Position numbers and translations under genes: made by a program
NCBI GenBank assembly: GCA_025201865.1
Contig: MU602797.1
Location: 1-45,280, forward strand
Source of the DNA: Ramicandelaber brevisporus
Lineage: Eukaryota; Kickxellomycota; Ramicandelaberales; Ramicandelaberaceae
Length of the DNA stretch: 45,280 bases
Reading direction: 5' to 3'
Shown here: one piece after another, positions 1 through 9,169 of the stretch
Layout: the number at the start of each line of letters is the position of its first letter
Numbering within the stretch: the first letter of the stretch is position 1
Notes under the pieces: generated by a model
The model's database searches: none
Told to the model about the DNA's origin: nothing
The model's input: only the letters and a program-made list of their open reading frames with translations

Positions 1-1590
1 GGATGCTATTCCTGATAATGGCAATACTGTAACTGCCGCATAGTTCATTATATCGTCTAATCCATCCTTTTCTGCCTGTCGTCTCTTTCTCTCTCGTTCT
101 TGTTCTTGTACCTCTTTTTCGTTAAAGTTTGTTGATACCACTGCAAAGTCATCGTCATCATCATCTTCATCTCCATTACCATCACCATTCACTTCATTTA
201 TTGTTACAGGTGTTGCAATTGGATGCGGTCGTTTTCTAGAGTTACTGTTAATGGCTGGCGATCGATTTGTTTCGACAACCATGAAATCATCATCATCATC
301 ATCATCATAATCTTCTTCCTCTTCTTTTTCTTTCTCTGCTTCGTTGCCATCGTTGTTTATGGTATTCATGAGTGATTGGCTTTGTTGGGTGTAGTCCAAT
401 ATGATAACTGGAGCAGTTGCTGTAGTTTGAATGATCGCTTCGTCAAGGTCACCATCGTCGTTATCGTTATCACCATCGTCACCATCGTCATCGTACAGTG
501 ATATACTTTCACTTGGTCTGGTGGCATTGTTGTCATTAACTGATTGAGCAGATATTGAGTCTACGGCTGACGGCAGCGGTGCATCCGTGTGTGAATCGCT
601 AAATAATTCCTCAACTTCAACAGCAGGCAACTCGCGCTGTGCAGTGATTGTTTCGTCAAAATCATTTCCAAGAGCGCTGAGCAATTCAGAGTCACTCAAG
701 TCATCTGCGAGGAAGTCATTCTCATTATATTGTGTATATTGAGATAGCTGTTGCTGCTGCTGTTGTTGTTGAGGAATTTGTTGCTGCTGAGAAATCTGTT
801 CTGGCTTAGAGACTGATGGCTGGACCGGAGATTGTGTCGGTGATGATGGAGGTAGAGGTATATGCTCTGAGATGAGGGCATGGGAATCAATAGAGTCAAG
901 TGCAAGAGATGGTGGTTGAGCTGGATTTGGCAGTGAATCCGTCCATAAATCTTCCAGTGCTTCAATGTTTATAATATCGTCATTCTGAATTGGTGCTACT
1001 GTTGATGCTGTTATTGCTGGTAGTTCGGGATCCACAATGGGAGACAATGTGGCTTGTGGCGCAGTAATCCTCCCAGATTCTGTATTGCTATCACGGATTA
1101 TTGTTGGAAAGAAGTCATCTAGGGTGGTTCCGATTACTGTGGACGCTCGCACTGGTTGTGCTCTGTTAGCTGTTTGTTGACGCAATGATGACTGTTCTGG
1201 CTGCGTGTTTGACACATTGGTAGTGGTAGTAGTCGTTCTGAAAGGAAGAGTCGTCTGTCTTAATCCTGGTCCAGCTATTGCAGATGGTGATAGTGCTGAC
1301 GATGATGATGAGGATACCACATTCGAGCTCTGCCTAGTAGCAGCTTCCTTCCTTGCTTCAAAGTCTTCAATCAGCTGCGGTGAGATAGTGTCATCCAACA
1401 TGAACTGCGACCTTGGTGAGGATCCTTGTTCAGAGGAACCCGATCTAAAAGCAGGCTGTGCTCCAGATCCAGAGGCTGAGCTGCTGGTTACTGCTGTGAT
1501 ATGACCGTGGATGTCACTGCCAGTGCCATTGGCGTCGTTTATGTTGTATTCGTTATCGTCATCATCGCGTGTCCGTCTCATTTGCTGCAT
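1..1590 (-). CDS. RING-type E3 ligase, partial copy without its RING
   Basis: This is the mirror copy of the complete gene at 36882-38681. It reads from ATG at 1590 to the window edge, giving 530 codons. The last residues fall just before the first zinc-binding cysteine, so none of the RING domain is inside the window. The rest is present: low-complexity Ser/Gln/Asp-rich sequence, a glutamine run and acidic clusters. It has seven Asp-type repeat codons at about 287-308 where the right copy has six, a microsatellite difference. If position 1 is a real contig end, this is an assembly truncation rather than a broken gene. Confidence 0.8.
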   Translation of the reverse strand, partial: MQQMRRTRDDDDNEYNINDANGTGSDIHGHITAVTSSSASGSGAQPAFRSGSSEQGSSPRSQFMLDDTISPQLIEDFEARKEAATRQSSNVVSSSSSSALSPSAIAGPGLRQTTLPFRTTTTTTNVSNTQPEQSSLRQQTANRAQPVRASTVIGTTLDDFFPTIIRDSNTESGRITAPQATLSPIVDPELPAITASTVAPIQNDDIINIEALEDLWTDSLPNPAQPPSLALDSIDSHALISEHIPLPPSSPTQSPVQPSVSKPEQISQQQQIPQQQQQQQQLSQYTQYNENDFLADDLSDSELLSALGNDFDETITAQRELPAVEVEELFSDSHTDAPLPSAVDSISAQSVNDNNATRPSESISLYDDDGDDGDNDNDDGDLDEAIIQTTATAPVIILDYTQQSQSLMNTINNDGNEAEKEKEEEEDYDDDDDDDFMVVETNRSPAINSNSRKRPHPIATPVTINEVNGDGNGDEDDDDDDFAVVSTNFNEKEVQEQERERKRRQAEKDGLDDIMNYAAVTVLPLSGIAS

Positions 1591-1764
1591 CTTACAAAAG
1601 TTGGTGTGTTTAGATTTCTCCACACAGCAAAAGCACAAAAGAAAAAAGAGAGAAAAATGCTCAAAGAAAAAGAGAGGGAAAAGTATACAACACGAGAAGA
1701 GTGGAATGGAATGGAAGCGGGTATGAAGAACGTAGTGAAAGAGAGGGAATGGGAGAGAGAGTAT

Positions 1765-4149
1765 TTAAGAGGAAGAAGAAGAGGTGAGATGTGTATAGGA
1801 CGCGGTCAGGAATGATGTGCGACGTGCAACTTTGGCAAGCCATGACGTAGCTTTTTTCTTGCTTGATGGAGAAGTACCAAGATCGGCCGCGGACGATGCT
1901 GCAGTGGGCTGTTTACGCTGCAAGCTAGCTGCTGGAGCTGGAGGAGGCACAGGGAGATGAGGAAAGAGCAGCACGGGCTGCTGCTGAGAAAGCATCCGAG
2001 TACCATCCATGGCAAGCGAGTGGCTGCGGAAAATGAGTGGCGCCAAATCTGGAGAAACTAGCTGAGAGTACCGTTGTGGTTGCAGCTGCTCAGAGACTGC
2101 GGTTGATGCTGTTGTTGCACGTGTATGCCTTGGTGGAGCTGATGGAGATGGTAAAGATGGTGGAGATGGAGGAGACGGTTTGTTGAACGGAATTGGCATC
2201 CGTCTCTTTGGAGGAGCGCGAGCACCACCGGGACAAGAGAGTCCACGGCCTCTGCTCACTGTTGAGCTGAGAATATCTGAAGATGTAAAGCTGCTGAGAC
2301 GAGAGCCTGGTGCTGGAGTGGATATGACTGTGGAGAATGAAGGCGGATCGAGTGATTTCTCGTTCTGCGACTGGAATGGAGACATTTGTGCCAGCAAAGG
2401 TGGAAGTGGAGAATCGTGTTTACCGTCGCCCAAGCATGAATCTGGTCGGTAAAAGTGCATTGGTGGAGATACCATTGCGAGTGCCAGTGGAGAGGCTGAG
2501 GGATGCTGAGATGGCGAGAGATTGTGGCGTTCAGGCTGTGGAGATGACTGAGCTGGAGATGATGTACCTGATGATGATGGCGGAGTGACTGTTCGTGGTG
2601 ACATTTGAGACTGCTTTTGGTTGTGTTGGTGCTGTTGCTGTTTGTGAATGACAGTGTATGCATGTCTGAGCTTGGCTGAGTTGACAGATTCAGTATCAGA
2701 AAGTGCACCAAACGTGGTGTGAGTTGAGGTACGTGGGCGAGGAATCCGTGAGATGAATGGAGAGCTAGAATCAACCCGGCTGACTGACTGCAGTTTTATG
2801 CGCAAATCGTGCCATTCTTGTTCGATACGCTCGAAGCAATCAATGAGTTGTTGCTGTTGATATTGTTGCATTTGAAGAGCGGAGCGGATTGCACTCATTA
2901 ACTCTTCGACTGCATTGAGGATCTCGCTGCGGTACTTGGATGCAACCACTGGAGGGTAGCAGCGATGAGTCGATACAAGAATGTTGGCTCGCAATGTGTG
3001 AATCTGCAAAACCAACAGCTGACTACCGCAGCTGATGAGTGCCTTCGCATCACGCACTCGTTGCTGAACACTAGCCAGCTCACTCGGCAGTGCATCAAAT
3101 TGTCGCTGCACATGGTCAATACGCGTGCGCAGAGAATGGCTGGCATTTGGGAATGCTCGCAAGATACGCCGCCACAATATGCCGAGCCACACTCCCAAAT
3201 CAGTCACTTTGCGATTCCATGACGATCCATCATCTCCAAGTGCTGCTGCTGTAGCCTGCTGACTCTCGTGGAGTGCAGCTGATGAGATGGCCAGAATCTG
3301 CTCAGCTGAATGCTTGCCATCGAGATACATTGGTGCTGTGTTCCCACGCATTGAGCTTGGTGATTTGTTTCCTGTTGTAGGAGTAACATTCACTGTTGCT
3401 GCTACTATTGCTATTGCTGTTGTTGTTGTAGAAGTGGCTGCAGCTGCAACTGATGCTCTCTTACTGTCTGCCCGCAGACTGTTCATTGTCGTCTCAAAAT
3501 GCTGATCAAACGCCACAACTCGCTTCTTCCATCGTGCATCGAGCTTGCAGATTGCTTGCGCCACATTCTGGACATCATCTGCAGCACGCTCCAAACACAT
3601 TGTCAAGTCGTGCTTAGTCTTCTCATTTGCAACACTGGCTTTGACGTGATGCAGCATCGCCCATGCATTTGCCCAGCTCGTCAGCATATTCTCAAGTCGA
3701 CGGGGCACTTGCACTCGAACTCGCTCACCCTCAAATCCATCGCCAGCGACTTCATCAGTGCCATCCAATGACTGTGAAGCTGTAAACAAGGAACGAATAC
3801 GAGAGCTCAGAGCTTTGATCACATGTACCGACGAACCAAATCCACGCAACTTTGATTCAACGTCATCTATCGCTGTAGCATCACTGCCATTAGCCGCAGA
3901 ATTGGTACTGGAAGCTTGTTGCTGCTGCTGCTGTTTATGCTGTTGCTGCTGTTGAAGGTGTGAGCAGATGGAGGAGAGCCAAATATCGGCTTGACGAACA
4001 CTGCTGTCAAAGTGATTGAGCCATGCTGTTAAAGAGGTGGAATCGGCCACTGCATCTGTAGTAATGACCGGTGGCTGTGGCAGCACTATCGATGTCGCCA
4101 CTGCCGTTTTGGTCATCAATTGCTGCTCTTTCTGCTGCTCTTTCTGCAT
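1765..4149 (-). CDS. Kar9-like, SxIP-containing cytoskeletal protein (copy 1)
   Basis: The product is 794 aa and matches the copy at 34323-36707 residue for residue as far as I compared. The N-terminal half (about residues 25-460) is predicted helical with few prolines, carries a Gln-rich stretch near residues 64-78, and looks like the spectrin-like core of Kar9-type proteins. The C-terminal 330 residues are Ser/Pro/Gln-rich and basic, and hold an S-R-I-P tetrapeptide (residues 467-470) followed by P-R-P-R, which fits the SxIP motif that binds EB1/Bim1 at microtubule plus ends. ATG at 4149 is chosen because the frame further upstream opens only with a GTG. The Kar9 assignment rests on general architecture and one short motif, so it is tentative. 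Confidence 0.6.
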   Translation of the reverse strand: MQKEQQKEQQLMTKTAVATSIVLPQPPVITTDAVADSTSLTAWLNHFDSSVRQADIWLSSICSHLQQQQQHKQQQQQQASSTNSAANGSDATAIDDVESKLRGFGSSVHVIKALSSRIRSLFTASQSLDGTDEVAGDGFEGERVRVQVPRRLENMLTSWANAWAMLHHVKASVANEKTKHDLTMCLERAADDVQNVAQAICKLDARWKKRVVAFDQHFETTMNSLRADSKRASVAAAATSTTTTAIAIVAATVNVTPTTGNKSPSSMRGNTAPMYLDGKHSAEQILAISSAALHESQQATAAALGDDGSSWNRKVTDLGVWLGILWRRILRAFPNASHSLRTRIDHVQRQFDALPSELASVQQRVRDAKALISCGSQLLVLQIHTLRANILVSTHRCYPPVVASKYRSEILNAVEELMSAIRSALQMQQYQQQQLIDCFERIEQEWHDLRIKLQSVSRVDSSSPFISRIPRPRTSTHTTFGALSDTESVNSAKLRHAYTVIHKQQQHQHNQKQSQMSPRTVTPPSSSGTSSPAQSSPQPERHNLSPSQHPSASPLALAMVSPPMHFYRPDSCLGDGKHDSPLPPLLAQMSPFQSQNEKSLDPPSFSTVISTPAPGSRLSSFTSSDILSSTVSRGRGLSCPGGARAPPKRRMPIPFNKPSPPSPPSLPSPSAPPRHTRATTASTAVSEQLQPQRYSQLVSPDLAPLIFRSHSLAMDGTRMLSQQQPVLLFPHLPVPPPAPAASLQRKQPTAASSAADLGTSPSSKKKATSWLAKVARRTSFLTASYTHLTSSSSS

Positions 4150-4505
4150 GGATATTGGTCGGCTGTAGTATTTGTTCAAAAAAATAAAAATGTAATTGTG
4201 TATGGAAACAATGAAGGCAGACTCGACTTGCAAGAAAAGAAGTGTTTTTGGGGGAGACCAGGGAAAGAGAACCAAAAGAGTAAACACAACAGAATCCAGT
4301 GACAGAAAAAAGGGAAGTTGAGTTTATTCGATGTTTTGCTGCTTCTCCAGTCCGCTGTTTTTCGGAGGAGATCAATGGTCTTTAATGCAAGGGGGTGACT
4401 TTTGACATTGATAAGGGAAACTGTCAATAACAACAACAACAACAACAACAACAAAACAAGACAGGAACAACAAGAAGGACAGCAGTAAGAGCGCTCAAAC
4501 CAGAG

Positions 4506-4570
4506 CCAGGAGGTCACAGTCGACGACGATGACAGCCGAAACATTCAATGTTTTCGGCATTACCTCCTGA
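4506..4570. repeat. Nested inverted repeat (stem-loop) upstream of Kar9-like gene
   Basis: An outer pair (CCAGGAGGT at 4506-4514 and ACCTCCTGA at 4562-4570) encloses an inner near-perfect hairpin at 4535-4558 (arms GCCGAAACATT / AATGTTTTCGGC). It lies in the 751-bp interval between the NUG1 stop and the Kar9-like start, likely within the promoter or 5' UTR of the latter. The rest of that interval holds a (CAA)n run near 4430-4455 and a (CACA/CACT)n-rich tract near 4750-4825; no gene is seen there. The same structure occurs at 33906-33968. Confidence 0.6.
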
Positions 4571-4900
4571 CCAAAAAAGAGCATATTGTTTACTCACACT
4601 GTTGCTACTACTGTAGCGGTTTGGTGAGTCGATCGCCATCACTCATCATGTCGGGTCGGGGACACCGAGTCAACACAAAATTGAACACAAAACTGAACAC
4701 ATGAGTGGCGCCGCCTCTACTCTACTTCCCCGTCCAATTCTCAACAAACTTCCCACACAAACACACTCACACACAAACACACTCTCTGTCTCTGTCACTC
4801 ATTCACTCATTCACTCATTCATACACACAAATGTGGCGTTCAGGAACAGTTGAGTTACAGAAAAAAGAAATGAGTTATTAAAAAAAGAATAGTTGTAAGT

Positions 4901-6901
4901 TTACTCCATATCAACATCCTTGTCAACGCCGCGGCCGGATGACTTCTTGCCGAGATATTTCTTGAAGTTGTAATCGGTATCTGGGTCATCGCTGCCATCA
5001 TCTTCGGCATTGCCGTTGCCGCCAATATCCATACGAGATGCAGCCCATGCGGCGTGTCTGCGATCCTCCTTTTGCTGCTTCTTGGCAGCCTTCTTTTGCA
5101 CATCGCGCAGATCAACAGTCTTGTTGGCTGCGGCTTCGGCAGTCGACACCTTGGCCTTGGCAGTCTTGTAATTGTCAGCCTGACTCTTGCCGCCCTTCTG
5201 CTTGAACTGGACAACCGTCTTGTTCGGTGCTGGGGCATCTTCATCATCGTCAGATTCATCCATTGCATCAGAGTCATCCTCGTCCATGTCATCGGAATCA
5301 TCGTCGTCATCCATGTCGCTGTCCATCTCATCAGAATCGTAATCCGCTCCATCCATGTCCTCATCGCTGCTCAGCTCGTCCATGCCGTTGTCGATGGTAG
5401 CATCCAAAACGCTGCCCGATGCCATCTTGAAACTGTTCTTGAATTCCTTGGTAGCCTTGGTCGAGTCCAGCACCAGCTTGTCAGCAGCGCCGCCATTCTC
5501 AGACAGCAGTGCGTCAATGTCAAACTCCTTGCTCCAAGTGTTGACAAACGTCGTCTGCTCAACCTTGGCCTCCAGCTTGGTCGAACCGGCGGATGGCGGC
5601 AGAGTGTAGTACGAGATGCGACCAGTGTTCCAGTCGTTCAAGATGACACGAGCTGCCTCGTAAATGTTTGGCACGCCACCACGGATCAAGCGACCGCGCT
5701 TGCGAGCCAGCTCAGCCAAGAACGACGTTGTGTTAAGGAACGCTGGAACTGAGTAGAACTTGCTCAGCTGCTCTGGATCACAGCGAGACACAATGATGTC
5801 GACTGGAGCCACTGGATCTTGCAGCAGCTCAACCTTGACGCAGTTGCGCAGCATGATTTCGGCAGCTGTGCGCTTGTCGACGCCATCGCTGCGAGCAAAC
5901 ACAATACCGGGGCAGTCAATGAGCTTGATGTTCTTGTCGAGAATGATTTCCTGGGCAACTTTGGTGGCGCCTGGAGTGGCAGCGACTTGACAGACCTTGG
6001 CACGCTTCAGCGAGTTGATCACACTGGATTTGCCGACATTTGGGAAACCAATAATGCCGACAGTGACGCTGGTCTTCATGTTGAGAGACCGAGAGTAGTT
6101 CTTGAGCAGCTTGATCAATGTATCAGCACCAACACACTCGCTGCCCTGCATCATGGCGTCGGAGGCATTCACAGCTGAACCACTGCCGGCGTGACCAAGA
6201 TTGCTGCGCTGCTGCTGAGTGGATGCCTTGAATGCAATAGTCGGGAACTCGTTACGCAAATGACGCAGCCAGCCCTCGAGAGCCTCGCGCGGTACCAAGT
6301 CACTCTTGTTGAGCAACAAAACCAGACGCTTGTTTGTTCCACTGTCGACAACCATCTTCTCAATCTCGCGTGCACGGCAACCCAGTGGATCGCGTGCATC
6401 CAAGACCTGAATAATCACATCCGCACTCTCAAGCACCTTGTTGAATTCACGATAGTACGCACGACGCGAGTTATCCTTGCGTCCACTCGTTGCTCCCTCG
6501 GTTTCCGCTCCCATTGCAAACGAATCCAGTGCTGCTAATCTCGCTGCCTCATCCTTGTCAAATGCCGCACCAGCTGCAGTAGCCCGCTTGGCCATCTCTG
6601 CAATCGAATTCGAATTGCTCGCCAATCCACGATTTTGATTTGCCAACTGCAGACGCTGATTCTTTTGACGCTCCCGCATTTCCTCAACCTGTCGCTTGTT
6701 CTTCTGGGCTTGCTCGAGAATCTTGTCCTTGAATGGAAGCAGGGATGGAATGCCCGGATCCTTGTGCTTTTTCGACTGATGGAGATTAGGGTTCTTGCGA
6801 GCCTCCTTGCGGGCTTTGCGACGAGCTTCGCGCGCGTTCTTTTCGTTCTTGTAGCGGCGAGATGCTGACTGCCGCTTCGACTTGTGCTGTTTTGGAACCA
6901 T
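4901..6901 (-). CDS. NUG1: NUG1/nucleostemin-family nucleolar GTPase (copy 1)
   Basis: This circularly permuted GTPase acts in 60S ribosomal subunit maturation and export (established for yeast Nug1 and human GNL3). The 666-aa product starts with a basic coiled segment typical of the family (about residues 1-90, with K-D-P-G-I-P at 48-52). The G motifs are in permuted order: D-A-R-D-P near 168-172, G4 N-K-S-D at 198-201, G1 G-F-P-N-V-G-K-S-S at 285-293 and G3 D-C-P-G at 329-332. A long Asp/Glu/Met-rich acidic region follows from about residue 515, then a Lys-rich tail. The start is ATG 6901. The protein appears identical to that of 31574-33574; the DNA differs by rare silent SNPs. Confidence 0.95.
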   Translation of the reverse strand: MVPKQHKSKRQSASRRYKNEKNAREARRKARKEARKNPNLHQSKKHKDPGIPSLLPFKDKILEQAQKNKRQVEEMRERQKNQRLQLANQNRGLASNSNSIAEMAKRATAAGAAFDKDEAARLAALDSFAMGAETEGATSGRKDNSRRAYYREFNKVLESADVIIQVLDARDPLGCRAREIEKMVVDSGTNKRLVLLLNKSDLVPREALEGWLRHLRNEFPTIAFKASTQQQRSNLGHAGSGSAVNASDAMMQGSECVGADTLIKLLKNYSRSLNMKTSVTVGIIGFPNVGKSSVINSLKRAKVCQVAATPGATKVAQEIILDKNIKLIDCPGIVFARSDGVDKRTAAEIMLRNCVKVELLQDPVAPVDIIVSRCDPEQLSKFYSVPAFLNTTSFLAELARKRGRLIRGGVPNIYEAARVILNDWNTGRISYYTLPPSAGSTKLEAKVEQTTFVNTWSKEFDIDALLSENGGAADKLVLDSTKATKEFKNSFKMASGSVLDATIDNGMDELSSDEDMDGADYDSDEMDSDMDDDDDSDDMDEDDSDAMDESDDDEDAPAPNKTVVQFKQKGGKSQADNYKTAKAKVSTAEAAANKTVDLRDVQKKAAKKQQKEDRRHAAWAASRMDIGGNGNAEDDGSDDPDTDYNFKKYLGKKSSGRGVDKDVDME

Positions 6902-7089
6902 CCGTATATGTGTATGTATATAAGTGTCTTTTCTTTTTCTTTTCTTCTTTTTAGATGCGCAAATCCGCCAGATCAACTTACACTGCTGTACTCACTCAAA
7001 AAAACAACGCTGAAAATGAAAAATGAAAAATGAAAAATAAATATCCTCTCGTATTGAATACACCGCTTGTTTAATAAAAAAAAACAAAT

Positions 7090-8733
7090 TTACAGAATTT
7101 GAACATTATAGACTTCAATGCGAGGATACATGGATTGCAACTTTGTGATCACATCTTGTGAATATCCTGGTATGTGTATAGTGGTCAAATTGGGAAACAG
7201 TGAGACGAGCGCAAAGAATGCCTCGGCTGTGGAAGATTTCTGTCCCTCGTATTCGACGGACAGCACCCATACCGTTGACAATAGCGAAGGATGAACGCCT
7301 TTTAGGTCGCTTGGTTTCCAGTAACAATTGGAGTACTTTACTACTCGAATTCCGGGTGTGTCCATCACAAACTGAAGAGTTGCTGCCACCCTGTAGGATC
7401 CGACAAATTTCACTGAACGAAGACACTGGCTCACTGATGTGCTACCAAGTCTCTGTGCCAGCTGCAGTGGCTGCAGTGGTGGGTATTGACGCAATCGAGA
7501 GCCGTTTGTCAATGAATGAGTTGATGTTGAAGTTGACGCTGATGCTGATGTTGATGATGATGTTGATATTGGAGAATAGTTAAAGTTGACGGCAGCTATA
7601 CAAAGATCGCTTGCACGAAGCAAGTATGGCACGATATCAGCTACATTGACAGACGACGATGCCGATGAAACTTGTAGATGTAAACTGGTCAAATTAGGTA
7701 GCGCCTTGAGAATCTCCACAACTGGCTCCAGCCGCATATACGACATTCTGAGTGCAAGCTGAGTGATGCTGGGCCAACGAATAGAGAAGATGTCATCCGT
7801 TGCATAGCCATACTTTGCAATGTTGCCACAGCCCATGTCACTCACTGTTAAATCCATCTTTTCAAGACTTGGAAACCGAGCTGGAGCAATGGATGTAAAG
7901 TCAAAAGTCTCGGTGTTGCGACAGCAAACGCTGAGCTGGAGTTCACGCAAACACGGATAGATGGTCATTTGCTGTGCAGCGCCAATAACTGCTCCAAGTT
8001 TCGCAACTACACATCTTCGTCTGTATCCACCCCATAGCAGCAGCTTTGTGAGCATTGGTATAAACTGTGGTTCAACTGGCGAATTCACCTCCTCATAAGG
8101 AAGAGCAAGTACAAGCTGAATGCGATGCAAATCATGAATCATATTCATAACTTTACATGTAATAACATATTCGTCGCTACTATACGATCTATCGAGCCAG
8201 ACAATATCTTGTACATGGCCGCTTCTCGTAGGGTCGTTGATCCAGTTCACCAGAGCTCTGTACTTGGAAGCAAGTGTGTTAAATGGGTGTAGAATCACTC
8301 GCCTTAGATGTCGCATCTTGCCGAGATGCTCGCTAATCACCACATGTGGACACGATGCAACGTAGACCTCGAGAGTCTTCACATTCGAGAACACAGCTGC
8401 CACATCAAGGTCAGGGCATTTTGACATGTCTAGCAAGCAAAGGTATCGTACATATCGGCCAAACACTGAAACACGTCGGTACAAGGTAGAGTCACTCACA
8501 AACGAAGCGCTCACTCTGAAACGCTTGTATCGTGAGCGCAGGTACACTGGAATGTCACCACACACGGCGTGGAAATTGTCCAGTGAGTGACTAGAGCAGT
8601 GATCAAGCACAAGTTCGATGAGCTCCTCGGGTAGACTGAACAGTCGGAAGCCGCTGGTAAAGAGCAGCAGCTTTGACGAAGACGCTGCCGTTGTCACTGC
8701 CGAACGCCTTCCCGTTATAATCTTCTTGCCCAT
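7090..8733 (-). CDS. F-box-like leucine-rich protein, type A (intact copy)
   Basis: The product is 547 aa. The N-terminus (about residues 28-75) has the F-box pattern L-P-E-E-L-I-E-L-V-L followed by a helical segment. The remainder has irregular leucine-rich strands (for example repeated L-x-x-L-x-L near residues 125, 265 and 345), typical of fungal F-box/LRR-like substrate adaptors of SCF ubiquitin ligases. A Ser/Thr-rich low-complexity insert lies near residues 385-410. It sits head-to-tail 188 bp upstream of NUG1 and 129 bp from the divergently transcribed secreted-peptide gene at 8863. The right-arm partner at 29744-31386 differs at roughly 20 residues and carries a frameshift, so this is the intact copy. 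No substrate can be inferred. Confidence 0.8.
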   Translation of the reverse strand: MGKKIITGRRSAVTTAASSSKLLLFTSGFRLFSLPEELIELVLDHCSSHSLDNFHAVCGDIPVYLRSRYKRFRVSASFVSDSTLYRRVSVFGRYVRYLCLLDMSKCPDLDVAAVFSNVKTLEVYVASCPHVVISEHLGKMRHLRRVILHPFNTLASKYRALVNWINDPTRSGHVQDIVWLDRSYSSDEYVITCKVMNMIHDLHRIQLVLALPYEEVNSPVEPQFIPMLTKLLLWGGYRRRCVVAKLGAVIGAAQQMTIYPCLRELQLSVCCRNTETFDFTSIAPARFPSLEKMDLTVSDMGCGNIAKYGYATDDIFSIRWPSITQLALRMSYMRLEPVVEILKALPNLTSLHLQVSSASSSVNVADIVPYLLRASDLCIAAVNFNYSPISTSSSTSASASTSTSTHSLTNGSRLRQYPPLQPLQLAQRLGSTSVSQCLRSVKFVGSYRVAATLQFVMDTPGIRVVKYSNCYWKPSDLKGVHPSLLSTVWVLSVEYEGQKSSTAEAFFALVSLFPNLTTIHIPGYSQDVITKLQSMYPRIEVYNVQIL

Positions 8734-8862
8734 CGTGATGACTGATGAGCACGAAGAGGGAGATTAATAATTAATGGCTTGTTTGTTTTTCGTGAATTAA
8801 CATCCGAATCCAATGTGGGTTAACCAGCCATTGGCATCAACACTCGAATACGTTATTCACAA

Positions 8863-9048
8863 ATGAAATCTACTACTTTCATCTTGCTTGCAGTTGTGTT
8901 CGTTGCATTGGTCGTTGTACCCCAGGACCCAACGTGTTACATTAGATGCATCAGCATCTATCAAACCTATATCATATCGCAACCACAAAGCGCACACATC
9001 CGTCAGCATGATATCTGCCTGCATGATTGTGACAATTGCGGAGAGTGA
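8863..9048 (+). CDS. Small secreted cysteine-containing peptide
   Basis: This 61-aa product has a clear signal peptide (basic start M-K-S-T-T, hydrophobic core to about residue 20). The short mature part has five cysteines (a C-x3-C pair after residue 24 and three near the C-terminus, C-L-H-D-C-D-N-C). It is transcribed divergently from F-box A and converges on F-box B. The mirror copy (29342-29605, -) keeps the signal peptide but differs in about a quarter of aligned residues. A one-base indel near the end makes the right copy read on for 26 extra residues. No family recognised; expression is unproven. Confidence 0.6.
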   Translation: MKSTTFILLAVVFVALVVVPQDPTCYIRCISIYQTYIISQPQSAHIRQHDICLHDCDNCGE

Positions 9049-9169
9049 GGAGAGAGCAGCGGATACTAAAGCCCGACAAACTGTGCTCACACAACAGTAT
9101 CAATCAGCGCCACTTATCACTGATCAACACTAACCTAACTTTAATGAACTAAATACAAATTAAACAGCA

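Noticed and set aside
2256-2774. 172-codon His/Ser/Leu-rich frame on - (mirror 35698-36216)
   Set aside because: Alternative frame of the Kar9-like Ser/Pro/Gln-rich tail.
5054-5752. 232-codon frame on + (and its mirror at 32723-33421)
   Set aside because: Antisense to the NUG1 coding sequence. The Ile/Val/Leu-rich look is the complement of its acidic Asp/Met codons.
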